Origin: Stomorhina lunata
Taxonomy: Eukaryota > Arthropoda > Insecta > Diptera > Rhiniidae
Reading direction: 5' to 3'
NCBI GenBank assembly: GCA_933228675.1
Contig: OW121740.1
Span: forward strand, 37,423,792-37,487,791
Length of the DNA stretch: 64,000 bases
Shown: piece by piece, positions 35,484 to 47,029 of the stretch
How positions within the stretch are numbered: the first letter of the stretch is position 1
Layout: the number at the start of each line of letters is the position of its first letter
Position numbers and translations under genes: made by a program
Notes under the pieces: generated by a model
What the model saw: the letters and a program-made list of their open reading frames with translations, nothing else
The model's database searches: none
What the model was told of the DNA's origin: nothing

Positions 35484-36189
35484 TAAATTATATAATATAC
35501 TATTTGCTACTGTATGCTATTTATTTTTTAATTTATATAAAAATTTATATAAAAACAAGCGCCAATGTGTCGGCTGCAACATGTATTTTTTAATAACTGA
35601 TGACTACTGAATAATTTACTTTTTTAAGAAAGCGATTTTTAATTATTATCAGCGTTTTTTAATTATCTGTGATGCTGCCACATGTAAAGAAGTAATGATA
35701 ATAACGGGTGCACGTTATTATCGACCTTCGATAATTGTCTTGATTTAATAAAAAAAGTAATAAGATTTTTAATTTACTTTTTTATTTGAAATAAAAAAGA
35801 TTTCTTAAAATCTAATGCAAAATAGTCTTTAAAATTTTTTTTCAGTAAAAATAAATATTTCTAATAAATATGTTGTATACATATTTATTATGTATGCACC
35901 ATATACATATATTTATTAATGTATTTTTGAGTAAATAATATTTTTCTAATGCAAAATGTTTTATTTAATATTAAAAATGTAAAAATAAGAATATCTCTCT
36001 TAAAATGTTTCCATCAATGTTTTCTTTAATAAATGTATCAAAATATTAAAAGAAGTAAAAGTACTTCAAGCCCCTACAGTAGTCTTTTTCCTTTGGTATT
36101 ATTTCATGATGAATGAAGTGAAACGGAGAAGAAGAAAAAAATTTGAAGTAATTATCAACCATGTGAACTATTATGTTCAAAGTTTCTTA

Positions 36190-37600
36190 ACTTACCCAAA
36201 GTTTGTTGGTCTATGACCAGGAACCGAAAGTCTTTCCAGGAGTGTGTTATATCTTAAAAGAATCGCAGTACTGTCCTCTATCAATTCCCCCTAGTCCTGT
36301 AGAGGCACAGGGAATCGTTTTCGATTTATGAGTTCATATACGATTTCACTTTTAGAAATTTTTTTTGGAATTTTAAAAAGTTTGCCGGTCTATACCCAGG
36401 AACCTAGAGTCTTTCCAGGAGTGTATTATACTTTAAAAGAATCGCAGTACTGTCCTCTACCAATTCCCCCTAGTCCTGTAGAGGCACAGGGAATCGTTTT
36501 CGATTTATGAGTTCATATACGATTTCACTTTTAGAAATTTTTTTTGGAATTTTAAAAAGTTTGCCGGTCTATACCCAGGAACCTAGAGTCTTTCCAGGAG
36601 TGTATTATACCTTAAAAGAATCGCAGTACTGTCCTCTATCAATTCCCCCTAGTCCTGTAGAGGCACAGAGAATCGTTTTCGATTTATGAGTTCATATACG
36701 ATTTCACTTTTAGAAATTTTTTTTGGAATTTTAAAAAGTTTGCCGGTCTATACCCAGGAACCTAGAGTCTTTCCAGTAGTGTATTATACCTTAAAAGAAT
36801 CGCAGTACTGTCCTCTATCAATTCCCCCTAGTCCTGTAGAGGCACAGGGAATCGTTTTCGATTTATGAGTTCATATACGATTTCACTTTTAGAAATTTTT
36901 TTTGGAATTTTAAAAAGTTTGCCGGTCTATACCCAGGAACCTAGAGTCTTTCCAGGAGTGTATTATACTTTAAAAGAATCGCAGTACTGTCCTCTACCAA
37001 TTCCCCCTAGTCCTGTAGAGGCACAGGGAATCGTTTTCGATTTATGAGTTCATATACGATTTCACTTTTAGAAATTTTTTTTGGAATTTTAAAAGGTTTG
37101 CCGGTCTATACCCAGGAACCTAGAGTCTTTCCAGTAGTGTATTATACCTTAAAAGAATCGCAGTACTGTCCTCTATCAATTCCCCCTAGTCCTGTAGAGG
37201 CACAGGGAATCGTTTTCGATTTATGAGTTCATATACGATTTCACTTTTAGAAATTTTTTTTGGAATTTTAAAAAGTTTGCCGGTCTATACCCAGGAACCT
37301 AGAGTCTTTCCAGGAGTGTATTATACCTTAAAAGAATCGCAGTACTGTCCTCTATCAATCCCCTAGTGCTGTAGATGTACAGGGAATCGTTTTTGATTTT
37401 TGTCTGGAAATACGAATTCACCCTTGGAATAGTTTATTAAACTTTTAATTTTCGTAAATTTGCCAGTCTATAAAAATGAACCCTAAGTCTTTCTAGGAGT
37501 GGTTTATAGCTTAACATAATCACATTATCGTCCTCTATTGATGCCTCTAGGCCCTGTATATGTACACGGAATCGTTTTTGATTTTTTGTTCAAATTCACT
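36190..37600. repeat. 179-bp tandem repeats, right arm (about 8 copies)
   Basis: TCGTTTTCGATTTATGAGTT recurs every 179 bp (about 36315, 36494, 36673, 36852, 37031 and 37210); two more diverged copies follow toward 37600. The central five differ by only a few bases, for example alternating TTTCCAGGAGT / TTTCCAGTAGT and CTACCAATT / CTATCAATT, which suggests duplication of a two-unit block. Five 60-codon ORFs start at successive units and overlap by ATGA because 179 is one short of a codon multiple. There is no sign that they are translated. Confidence 0.95.
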
Positions 37601-37932
37601 TTATAGCCTTTATTTTTATCAGTAAAAACACCAAGATATTAAGGTAAAATATAACACCACTTTATTATATTAAAACGTATAATAAAAATAAAAAACAATA
37701 AATAATTAGATACTAGACACTTTAAATATTTATTTAAATAGGATTTTGATTTAAAATTAAGTAAAAATACTTATTTAATTCACTTTGGAAATTAGTTAAT
37801 TTTTTTCCAATCTTTGTTTACAATATGTATTTCGATACAGGGTGGTTCAGATTAAAGGGGAAAAAAGTTTGTTTTCTCCTGTTTTTTTTCTTCACACACG
37901 TTGTTTTCTCCTGTTTTTTTTCTTCACACACG

Positions 37933-37944
37933 TGGAAATTTAAT
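37933..37944. repeat. Right target-site duplication of the large foldback element
   Basis: TGGAAATTTAAT, identical to 27589-27600, directly follows the terminal CACACACG of the right arm. Confidence 0.6.
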
Positions 37945-38219
37945 ATTTTTTTTTTCGCTAAAATGCATAACTTCATAAAATTGAAATAAAGGGTGGCCAA
38001 ATTTGAGGTTAGGAAGTAAATTGGTTGTCAAATGATGAAATGTCAATAATTGAGTTGTCATCCTTTGGCCGCAAGCAAAACTTTTAACAATAAATATCTA
38101 GCAAATAGACTGTTTTTGAATCCATACCCATCTCTATGAACAGGGATAGGATAAAATCGGCTTATTCAAATCTAAATATATGAGCTGCCTTGTTATAACA
38201 ACCTGTGTGAGGAGTACGA
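37945..38219. other. Flank of the foldback element (possible displaced Tgt upstream DNA)
   Basis: No gene seen. If the 12-bp repeats are a true target duplication, this DNA was next to 27600 before insertion. Confidence 0.5.
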
Positions 38220-38885
38220 CAGATGAGTTCGCAGGTTTGGCAAAAAGAATTCCTTAATCATGTGTCAACAATTTTTCCCGTTGACATTCGTCGCCAGTCT
38301 CACAGCATTTTTGAAAAAATGGTCCAATTGTATCATGCGTCGATAAGGCACAACCCATACCCTTTTGCAATGCAATGGTTTTGATGTTTTAATCGAAGTT
38401 TGCGTGTTCTTAAAGACCAGTAACGGCTGCTTTGCTTGTTGATGTTGCCGTTTAAGTGAAAATATGCCTCATCACTCCAGACGTAAACGGAGAGAAAACG
38501 CTCCAACACCGCTTTACAAAAATTTATGCATAAATTAAAGTCACTTTCATTCAGTTCTTCAACAATTTGAATTTTAAAATAATGGAACTTCAGACCCTTA
38601 TTTAAAATTTCATGAATAATCGCTCTTGGAAAACTCAGCAAGGCTGCTTTTTCAGTATTAAAAGTCGCGAATTTTCATGTAAATTGGTTTCAAATAGTTC
38701 AATGTTTTCGGGAGTCCTTGAAGATCGACTTGGACCTGGCCGGGGGACATTCATAGCTGAAGTAGTTGCGAGGAATCTCTGCTCCCACGAACAAATTAAA
38801 TTTACTCTCGCTCCATCATGCACTCGCCTAATACCGAACTTTGAACAAAATTGTCGACGAACTAAAATTTTAAGTTATGTTAATA
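38220..38885 (-). pseudogene. Tc1/mariner-type (DDE_3) transposase remnant
   Basis: On the - strand, in order: RPGPSRSSRTPENIELF (end of the helix-turn-helix region), FPRAIIHEILNKGLKFHYFK, IQIVEELNESDFNL and WSDEAYFHLNGNINKQSSRY (first catalytic Asp in SDEAYF). The parts are in at least two frames, divided near 38640, and the segment after the first catalytic motif carries stops (about 38330 and 38220). The second and third catalytic residues are not recognisable. This is a different family from the DD37E copies. No terminal repeats identified. Confidence 0.75.
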
Positions 38886-39114
38886 TTTTTAAATCCAATG
38901 TTTCGTTACTTTTTATGGTAAGTTATTGTGAATTCAAGGATTTCATAATTTCTTTATGCCTTAAAATAGGCCACATTTTTTGTGAGTTATTTAATTGTTT
39001 TGTTGTTCAATCTAGTACAATAACAAAAACGGAAATTGAATAGGATAAAGGTCTAAATCAAGAAAACGCATTTTGTAAAAGAAAAATGGTAGACCTAGGA
39101 AGCTCCTGCCTTAA

Positions 39115-40885
39115 GAAAAATTATTTAAAAGAAAAATGTTCGTTAAAAAATTGTTTAAAACAAAAATTTTCGTTAAAATTTTTTTATAGAAAAATTTTAG
39201 TTAAAAAATTTCTCTGATATTTTCGTTAAAAATTTTCTAGAAGAAAAATATTTAACTAAATTTTTTCTAGAAAAATTTTTTAACGAAAATTTTTCTTTAA
39301 GAAAAATTTTTTAACGAAAATGTTTCTATAAGAAAAATTTTTTAACGAATATGTTTCAATAATAAAATTTTTTAACGTAAATTTTTCTATAATAAACATT
39401 GTTTAACGAAAATTTTTCTTTAAGTAAAATTCTTTAACGAAAACTTTTCTTCAAGAAAAATTTTTTAACGAAAATTTTTCTTTAAGAAAATTTTTTAACG
39501 AAAATTTTTCTTTAAGAAAATTTTTCTTTAAGAAAATTTTTTTTAAGAAATATTTTTTAACGAAAATTTTTCTTTAAGAAAAATTTTTTAACGAAAATTT
39601 TTCTTTAAGAAAAATTTTTTAACTAAAATTTATTTAAGAAAATTTTTGTAACAAACATTTTTTTTTAAGAAAAATTTTTTAACGAAAATTTTTCTTTAAG
39701 ATTTTTCTTTAATTAAAATTTTTTAACGAAAATTTTTCCTTAAGAAACATTTTTTACATAAATTTTTCTTTAAGATAAATTTTTTAACAAAAATTTTTCT
39801 TTAAGAAAAATTTTTCAACGAAAATTTTTCTTTAAGAAAAATTTCTTACGAAAATTTTTCTTTAAGAAAAATTTTTCTTTTAGAAAAATTTTTTACGAAA
39901 ATTTTTCTTTTAGAAAAATTTTTAACAAAAATTTTTCTATAAGAAAAATTTTTGAACGAAAATTTTTCTTTAAGAAAAATTTCTTTTACGAAAATTTTTC
40001 TTTAAGAAAAATTTCTTTTACGAAAATTTTTCTTTAAGAAAAATTTTTTTTACGAAAATTTTTCTTTAAGAAAAATTTTTTTTACGAAAATTTTTCTTTA
40101 AGAAAAATTTTTTAACGAAAATTTTTCTTTAAGAAAAATTTTTTTTACGAAAATTTTTCGTTAAGAAATTTTTTTTTTACGAAAATTTTTCTTTAAGAAA
40201 AATTTTTTTAACGAAAATTTTTCTTTCTTTTTCTTTAAGAAAAATTTGTTAACGAAAATTTTTCTTTAAGAAAATTTTTTTAACGAAAATGTTTCTATAA
40301 GAAAAATCTTTTAACGAATATGTTTCTATAATAAAATTTTTTTTAACGAAAATTTTTCTTTAAGTAAAATTTTTTTGACGAAAATTTTTCTTTAAGAAAA
40401 TTTTTTTTTCGAAAGTTTTTCCTTAAAAAAATTTTTTAACGATAATTTTTCTTTATGAAAAATTTTTTAACGAAAATGTTTCTTTAAGAAAAACTATTTA
40501 ACGAAAATTTTTCTTTAAGATAAATTTTTAAATGAAAATTTTTCTTTAAGAAAAATTTTTCAACGAAAATTTTTCTTTAAGAAAAATTTTTTTACGAAAA
40601 ATTTTCTTTAAGAAAAATTTTTAACGAAAATTTTTCTTTAAGAAAAATTTTTAACGAAAATTTTTCTATAAGAAAAATTTTTGAACGAAAATTTTTCTTT
40701 AAGAAAAATTTTTTTACGAAAATTTTTCTTTAAGAAAAATTTCTTTTACAAAAATTTTTCTTTAAGAAAAATTTTTTTTACGAAAATTTTTCTTTAAGAA
40801 AATTTTTTTTTACGAAAATTTTTCTTTAAGAAAAATTTTTTTTACGAAAATTTTTCTTTAAGAAAATTTTTTTAACGAAAATTTT
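39115..40885. repeat. 31-bp satellite, family C
   Basis: Unit ACGAAAATTTTTCTTTAAGA + AAAATTTTTTA (31 bp), with many 1-3 bp indels and occasional half-units (for example about 39520 and 40225). The half CGAAAATTTTTCTTTAAG and the half GAAAAATTTTTTAACG are loosely complementary. The first few copies (39115-39260) are the most diverged. It is flanked by a transposase remnant on the left and single-copy-looking DNA on the right. Confidence 0.93.
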
Positions 40886-42714
40886 CTCTATGTTAATTTT
40901 CTTGATTTTGTAAACTTCAAAATATAATTGAATTAAATTGTTCTTCTATAGGAGTATAGAGCGTATTAGAGACATAGGATAGGTCAAGTATACGATACAG
41001 TTTAACAAAGTTAACATTATGTACAAGTACATAGAAATTTTAACATAACATTATGATGCTTTTATACGAACAGCGACATCTAGGTGTCATTTATTTAAAC
41101 AAAATATTACATTTGATTATTTAAATGCCAACAAATCTAAATAAAATAATTTTTAAATATAATTTAAAAACCATTTAATTTATAAAACTTTTTTATTTGA
41201 TATAATAAAGTTATTTTAGCAACACTTTAATGATTTAAAATGTTTTTAAGCTGATTTATGAATGAGTTTCTGTAACATCTGTTGCAGAGTTGCTTTACCT
41301 TTCCATCCAATCAACTCTGCCTTAACCCTTGGCGTCTTAGTGAATTTTCTTTTTCTATTCGTATAGAAATATCTTAACTTCAAGTTAATTTTACTTTTAG
41401 TGTGCAGTCATTTTGTGGTAGTGTCGTGAACGGGTGTGTTTAAAAACTAAGCGCTGCGTTTCAATAAATATTCCAAATAATAGATAGAAAAAAAGTGGAA
41501 AAAAACAACACCTAAAATATAAGAAAAAATTTATAAATTTCAAATTAAAACAAAAATTCTAGTTCAAACCTTAAGTAATTCAAAAGTTTTTTGGTAATTA
41601 CAAGAAATTTAAAATGTTTGCTATGAAATAATAAAAATTTCTTAAAGAAATTTTATGGATTATGGCAGTAAAATTAGGAAAACATAAATTTTTTTAAATA
41701 AAAATTTTCTGGTTTAGTGCAAAAATCAAATAAGAAAAAAAAAATTGAAAAAAAAAAGATTGGAAAGAATAAATGAGTTATAAAAAAAGAGAGAAGAAGA
41801 AGAAGCAAATGTGCTATTCTCTATGTATAAGTAGAAGTGAGATAATGTGTGAGTGTGTGTGCCTGTGTTTGGGAAAGAGAGATAGATAGTGTGAATGTGT
41901 GTGAGCTAGTGTAAACGTAAAAAGACCCGCTGTGTATACGTGAAAAATTTCTTTACAACACCCTTGATTAAAAAATACCCAAAAAGTGAGCAGCCAGAGT
42001 TAAGTACTTACTTTACAACAATAACTCACAACAACTCCAACAACAACAAGCAAGTCAAGTGTGTCAAATTGTAGTAAAAAGATTTCAAATTTCAAAAATA
42101 ATTCAAATTAAAATTTAATAAATAACTAAATAAAAATTTTATTATAATTATCAAAAAAGTATAAACTAGTGTTCAATTAAAATTTTAAAACTTTTGCTAA
42201 ACTACTCACAGTGCTTCTCTTTATTATTAAATTTTCTCAAAAACAAGTATTTGTTTTTTTTTTACTTTTGATTCAAAAGTTTTGAATTTACTATATCATT
42301 CAAAATAATAGATTTTCCTACTTAAAAATCCCCCTTAAACATCAAAAAATAAAATTAATCAAATTCCTTTACCTAAAGAAACAAGTGTTCTGCTATTTTT
42401 TTTATTTCCGAGGGTAAGAGGAAATAGGCAAAACACCAAAATTTACGTCAAAAGAATGTGTGTGTAAAAAAAAAACAAAAAATCAACCCTAATATTTTCA
42501 TTTTATTTCCTAACATTGATAATTTTGTTTTTCCTATTGCTCTTTCTACCCTCTCTCCCCTCGTCTTAGTTTAAGATTCAAGCACAATGGGCTAGAATCA
42601 AGAAAATTCTGTAATTTAATTACAAAAAGTATACTTCGTTTGAAATAAAAGTTCAAGTTCTTACTCTCGTAAATGGTCTATATTTGGTAAAATATTTGTA
42701 GTCTAATAACCTAC
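40886..42714 (+). other. Single-copy-looking DNA, possible non-coding first exon and leader
   Basis: No ORF or repeat. It has features of a fly 5' leader: GA/GT-rich stretches (41790-41940), CAACAACTCCAACAACAACA at about 42028 and no tandem structure. A possible splice donor (GAGG/GTAAGA) lies at about 42412. The gene it would belong to would have to continue right of the retroelement region or outside the window. An enhancer-rich intergenic region is equally possible. Confidence 0.3.
41403..41438 (+). promoter_or_regulatory. Candidate TATA-less core promoter (Inr with MTE/DPE-like motifs)
   Basis: GTGCAGTCATT resembles a fly initiator (TCAGTY-like) with A+1 at 41406. GTGAACGGG at about +22 to +29 resembles the MTE core AACG, and GGTGTG lies at +28 to +33, the DPE position, as a partial match. 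The element spacing is off by one from the strict consensus. A leader-like region follows. Confidence 0.25.
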
Positions 42715-43943
42715 TAACGTGTGGTGAAAAAAATTGCGACAAATTTGGCAACGCTGTAATTCTTAAAGTACTAAAGTTATGTCTGATTTACTATTATTTC
42801 TTATACTTTGTTAATGTTTTCATGCAAATTTTATGAAAATATGCCAATTACTTATTTCAAAATGTCGTCAAAAGAAGAACAACGGCGAAAAAATATTTGT
42901 AATTTTTTTGGAAATTGTCCTCATTGAAAGAAGTCAGAGATTGTTTCTCACATCGTAGAGCAGGGTGAAAATCAAGCTTCCGTATATAGGCTACCTAGGA
43001 GGTATGCTGTCAGAAAAACCACAGAAAGGAAATGTCGTTCAGGAAGAAAATGCAGTTTGTTCGACTGTGCGGTAAGATCGAGATTGAAAAAAATCACAGA
43101 AGGAAGAGTAGAAAATTCGTACAGGGAACTTGGGTAAAAGTTTCGCTGCAATAAAAATACCGATACCGATAAAAATGCGATAAAAATACCATCAAAATAC
43201 CTTGATAATGTGGGGACCTATAAGCTTACCCAAAAAAAAGGAAGCCAACTATTTCTGATGCCCAAGAGCGACAAAAAAATCAGGTTGAAAAAGTTTTTTT
43301 AAAAAAAAAAAAAAAAACTTCCATCGTGGATGACGAAAGCTATTTCAAGTTGGATGGAAATGAGTTATTTCGAAGGGAGTAGGCCTGTAGATAATAAAGT
43401 TTTATATATTGAACATACTAAGTTCCCAAAACAGTTTTAATATGGCCGGCATTAAGTTCAAAGGAATGTCAGTTCCAGTTTTTTTTTCGAGTCAGGTTTA
43501 GCCTTAAACTCTGACCGTTATATAAGTGACTGCTTGGCAAAAGTTGAGGAATTTATAAGAGAACACCGCAGGAGATTGCCCCAAAAACGCTAGAGGCGAT
43601 GAATGCTCTAGGTATACCATTTGTATATAAAGAGAGATATCCTCCAAACTTCCCGCAGTTACACCAAATTGAAGAATTCTAGGCCAATTTAAAAAGAAAA
43701 AAGAAAAGCTCTTGATCCAAAAAATCTAAAAAGAGTTCAAAAAAACATCCGCATTTTCGAAAGCTATGGAAAAAGTTGCCCAAAACTGCTTTAAACCGGC
43801 ACGGATGGGGTCAAATTTTTTTCTGCATTAAAGTTACAAAATATTGTATAATTTAAAAAAAAAAAAGAATAACAAAATTGAATGTATTGCTAAAAAATCT
43901 ACAACGAATTGAATTTTGTCGCAATTTTTTTCACCATATGTTA
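42715..43943 (+). mobile_element. Mariner-type DNA transposon, dead copy
   Basis: Ends pair over about 30 bp: CTAACGTGTGGTG on the left, TTAACATATGGTG reversed on the right, both followed by AAAAAAATTGCGACAAA, with TA at each outer edge. Inside, + strand frames read in order VDDESYFKLDGNELF (first Asp), REHRRRLPQKR and YPPNFPQLHQIEEF (third acidic residue in QIEEF), spread over several frames with stops. Size 1.23 kb suits a full-length mariner/Tc1-like element. A run of 15 A at about 43301 and repeated GATAAAAAT words near 43155-43190 are local expansions. Confidence 0.8.
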
Positions 43944-43978
43944 AGCAACCAGGCTTACTAGTTTTCATTCACCGTTTT

Positions 43979-44470
43979 TGCGAAAGTAAAGGTATAGCTT
44001 TAGCTATTTGCAAGGCGTTCGATTGATAGATATCTTCCCTCGATTTATATCAAGTTTCCTTAAAGATCGCTATATAAGAGTTGTAATAGATGGAATATCA
44101 TCCAACGGGTTCAAAATTAACTCTGTCTCCTACTCTTTTTCTTAATTTCCTGAATGACCTTCTATGCCAAACTTCAAATGCTTCCTATCTACTCTTTTGC
44201 ATATGATACCAACATTTGTCATTAGTACTCAGCTTAAGACCAAGTCTCTTAGAGGTTAAAGTCAATTTGTCTATTGAATGATACGAAAACCTCGGAATTT
44301 ATTTATCAGTGATATTATGATAGCCAATTCTATTGATTCACTGAAGCATCGTCGCAATGTGGAATGTGTTTCACTGCTCTATCAATGCAACAATGGCAAG
44401 TGTTTTGATGAAATTAGGGATCTTGTTCCTAAAATACGCTAGATTTTCGTAATACTCTCGCTTCAGTTAC
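43979..44470 (+). pseudogene. Jockey-like non-LTR reverse transcriptase fragment
   Basis: The + strand reads GIALAICKAFD (RT motif A), then IRVVIDGISSNGFKI, SPTLFLNFLNDLLCQTSN and, after lost sequence, DSIDSLKHRRNVECVSLLYQ (C-terminal region). Several frameshifts; the FADD-type catalytic motif C is destroyed. Phrases recur in the fragments at 46590, 51025, 53030 and 54043, so all belong to one family. Confidence 0.7.
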
Positions 44471-44504
44471 TATGGTTCATTAGATGTCGATATTTATTGT
44501 TGAC

Positions 44505-44830
44505 GCAGACTGATCCAATAGAAAAATTACAGACAATTGTCAATCGCTCCTTAAGACAAGTACCTACTGCATATATTCTGGCCAAACTGGGTCACCAACA
44601 GCCTTTAACGCTTGCAAATGTCGCTCCCACTGAGAAACTGATACTGCGCTGAAAATGGCCGTGGCTTGGAAACATTTTACGAAGGCCACAAGAAGACATC
44701 ACTTGAACTGTCTTAGACTGAAATCCATAAGGACAGAGAAGACCAGCTCATCCAAAGACTACTTGGCAAAGAACCATACGGAAAGAACGCCAGAATTTTA
44801 ACATAGCCTGAAACTAAGACATATATTGGG
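44505..44830 (+). pseudogene. RTE-like reverse transcriptase C-terminal fragment
   Basis: LQTIVNRSLRQV, then WPWLGNILRRPQEDIT, DWNP and HPKTTWQRTI follow the usual order of the RTE thumb-to-tail region (LQxFINRCLR, WxWIGHTLRK, WNPQG, RPKNTWRR). Stops and one frameshift. It abuts the Jockey-like fragment on its left. Confidence 0.65.
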
Positions 44831-44899
44831 TATCGAGCACAGGTGAAAAATTAAAAGTGGTCAGAAAAGCGAGGATCTATTGTACTTCTCTAACTAAAG

Positions 44900-45930
44900 T
44901 GGAATCCTTAGAATCGCACAACCAACTATTGGTTACCGAGCATGAAATTGAACTACGAAGATATAGTGTTTACCAACCACAATCTCTGAGTTCTAACAAA
45001 GGAGTCCTTAACGCCGAACACAAATTCGTGGCAAAGGTGTCCCCAAACTTTCCAAAATAAAGACAAATCCCTTGTACTCCACAAGGTTGTGTTCTATCTC
45101 CTCTCTTGTGGAACCTTTCTACCATTCTATGGCATTCAAAATTTGTTATCGAGCACGAGGTGAATGTAGCTTACAGATAGAGCTTTAAGAATCCATTTAC
45201 GGCTACCGAAAACAAAGTTAAAACTTGCACTGAATAGATCTTATAGAAGGTCGAAGATTTATAAATGGTTCTCAAACTATAGCCTCGTAGAATCGCAATG
45301 CGTAGTAGTGGTAACCGAGTACGAAAGTGGACTGCAAAGTTGACCTCTCGCGATTACCGATCACAATTTGGGAGAAGAATCTATGTGTTCTTGAAATCCC
45401 ATTAGTGTTTACTAATCACCAGCTGAGATTCGTTTTAGCTGGTGTTTGTATACTAACGAAAGAGTCTAATTATAATGGCAAAAAACTCAGTGCTCCATAT
45501 GGTGGTGTTATGTCTCCTTGGAATCTTGAAATTAACTTATTCAAAATCATTCCTTAGCATTAAAAACAGTTATCGATCACGAGGTGAATATAGCTTTCAG
45601 ATAGTGCTTCAAGAATCCATTAGCGGTTACCGAACACAAAGTTGAAACTTGTATTGAATGAGATCTTACAGAAAGATGTGTTAACGAGAATGAGCTGAAG
45701 ATAAGTAGTAGTAGCTTCATAGAATCGCAGTACGTAGCTGTGGTTACAGAGCACGAAATTGGACTTCATAGTTAACATCCCGTATTGACCGGTGACAATT
45801 TTAAAAATTTGAAAAAGAAGAATCTATGTGTATGTTCGTTTGAAATCCCATTAGTATTTACCGATCATGCCAAAACCTTTAATAGAGGTTCTCGTACACG
45901 AAGTTTCAGATAAATTCCTTAGAATCCTGT
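44900..45930. repeat. Degenerate direct repeats of about 425 bp
   Basis: GTTATCGAGCACGAGGTGAA at about 45147 recurs as GTTATCGATCACGAGGTGAA at about 45567. TACGAAAGTGGACTGCA (45318) recurs as CACGAAATTGGACTTCA (about 45753), and AAGAATCTATGTGT (45373) recurs at about 45820. Shorter GTTACCGARCACRAARTTGA words occur throughout. No coding sense. Confidence 0.6.
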
Positions 45931-46589
45931 CATAGATTCCTCCATCGTCCGGCAGTTAAACCCGCTTAGAAAAAACTTATACCTGTAAGAAAAATTTAGA
46001 AACTTCTCACCCGATTTATAAATGACACTAAAGGAGGTCCGTTGTACTCTACAAGGTAGTGTTTCTCTCTTAAGGAATCTTGGAAATAAAATGTACCAAA
46101 ATTAACTATCCTAATGGGACAATGTTGAACTTGTGCTTACTAATTATTCAGAACTCTAAATTGTCCTGGAATCTCAGCACCTAATCTGAAGAATGAATTG
46201 CACTTGCAACTCATGTAGAGAACCTAAGGCAATACATAAGATCTTAAAGCTGCTAATATTAACTGGGTCTTCGAGATGATGTATGGCCTATACTTATGTA
46301 AGAAGTTATTTTATTGTAATTTAATGAGATTTCGAGATATTTTGGTACCAAGGCGTTACAACGTATCTAGGAATGGATTATAAAACCCACATGTTCAGTT
46401 TCTTATCAAACATTTCCCACTTATGGGATGGTAAATATCTTCCCTAGCGAATGTAAAGGTTTATTATCTGGGTAACTCACATAAACACACGGCAGATCAT
46501 GTTACTTCACCTGTATCCATGGATGGTGTAAATATTCAGGAATCAGACATTCTTGATGTTCTAGCCATGCGAATTCAATATGTCCGTTG
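45931..46589. other. Spacer, no gene recognised
   Basis: No ORF, no tandem pattern. Possibly decayed Jockey-like coding sequence to the left of the recognisable part, but I cannot align it by eye. Confidence 0.4.
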
Positions 46590-46990
46590 GACATCTTCCA
46601 AGTGTTTAAAGAAGCATTCAAGTGTCTCGGTTTTTTAAAACGACGTAAGAAATACTCCAACTGATCTTCTTAAAATCTACACCACCTACATATATCCGAC
46701 CGAAAATGGAATGCAACTCTCTTATATGCTTAAAAGCTTATTTTGTTGCTTCTCGACCGAGTACAGAAGAGGGCGAAAGTGCTAATAGATGACAGTAGGC
46801 TATTGACTCACTGTAACACCGCCACAATGTTGGTTGTATTACACTGTTCTATCGGTACTACTTTGGTATGCGTTCTAAAGATATTAGGGACCGCGTTTAC
46901 GAAACCCAAAGATTCGTAAGGAACTCGCCAATCCGTTAGATCACATCCATTTGTGGTCAATTGTCCGGTGGATCGAACAATACACTATAG
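46590..46990 (+). pseudogene. Jockey-like reverse transcriptase C-terminal fragment
   Basis: In successive frames: CLGFLKRRK, LLKIYTTYIRPKMECNSLI (the thumb-region motif YxxYIRPxLEY) and HRHNVGCITLFYRYYFGMRS. At least three frameshifts. Same family as 43979 and 53030. Confidence 0.65.
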
Positions 46991-47029
46991 AGAAAATTCA
47001 TTCTTTAGGAAATTCAAATCCACAAACAC

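Larger units (their letters stand above)
27601..37932. mobile_element. 10.3-kb foldback (FB-like) element
   Basis: The left arm (27601-29908) is the inverted copy of the right arm (34699-37932). Ends are CGATGAGAAGAAAACAAACA on the left and, reversed, CGTGTGTGAAGAAAAAAAAC on the right, flanked by the same 12 bp. The right arm ends with a 32-bp duplication (CTCCTG...CACACACG twice, 37870-37932). Pairing is close over whole arms, including the AT-rich stretch near 28700/35880 and a decayed reverse-transcriptase fragment. Arms differ in length because a 179-bp repeat has about 3 copies on the left and 8 on the right. Long arms with internal tandem repeats and a short target duplication are the hallmarks of foldback elements. 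The 4.8-kb middle holds other insertions and no transposase that could mobilise it. Confidence 0.75.

Noticed and set aside
36328..37226. Five 60-codon ORFs, each overlapping the next by ATGA, like translationally coupled genes
   Set aside because: The overlap follows from a 179-bp repeat (one base short of 60 codons). The repeat lies in foldback arms, the inverse arm lacks the ORF series, and the peptide has no recognisable domain.
27601..37932. Polinton/Maverick (long terminal inverted repeats)
   Set aside because: No polymerase B, integrase, protease or capsid-like reading frames in the loop; arms contain tandem repeats as in foldback elements.
38612..39043. 143-codon + strand ORF
   Set aside because: It overlaps, on the opposite strand, a transposase whose motifs are clear.
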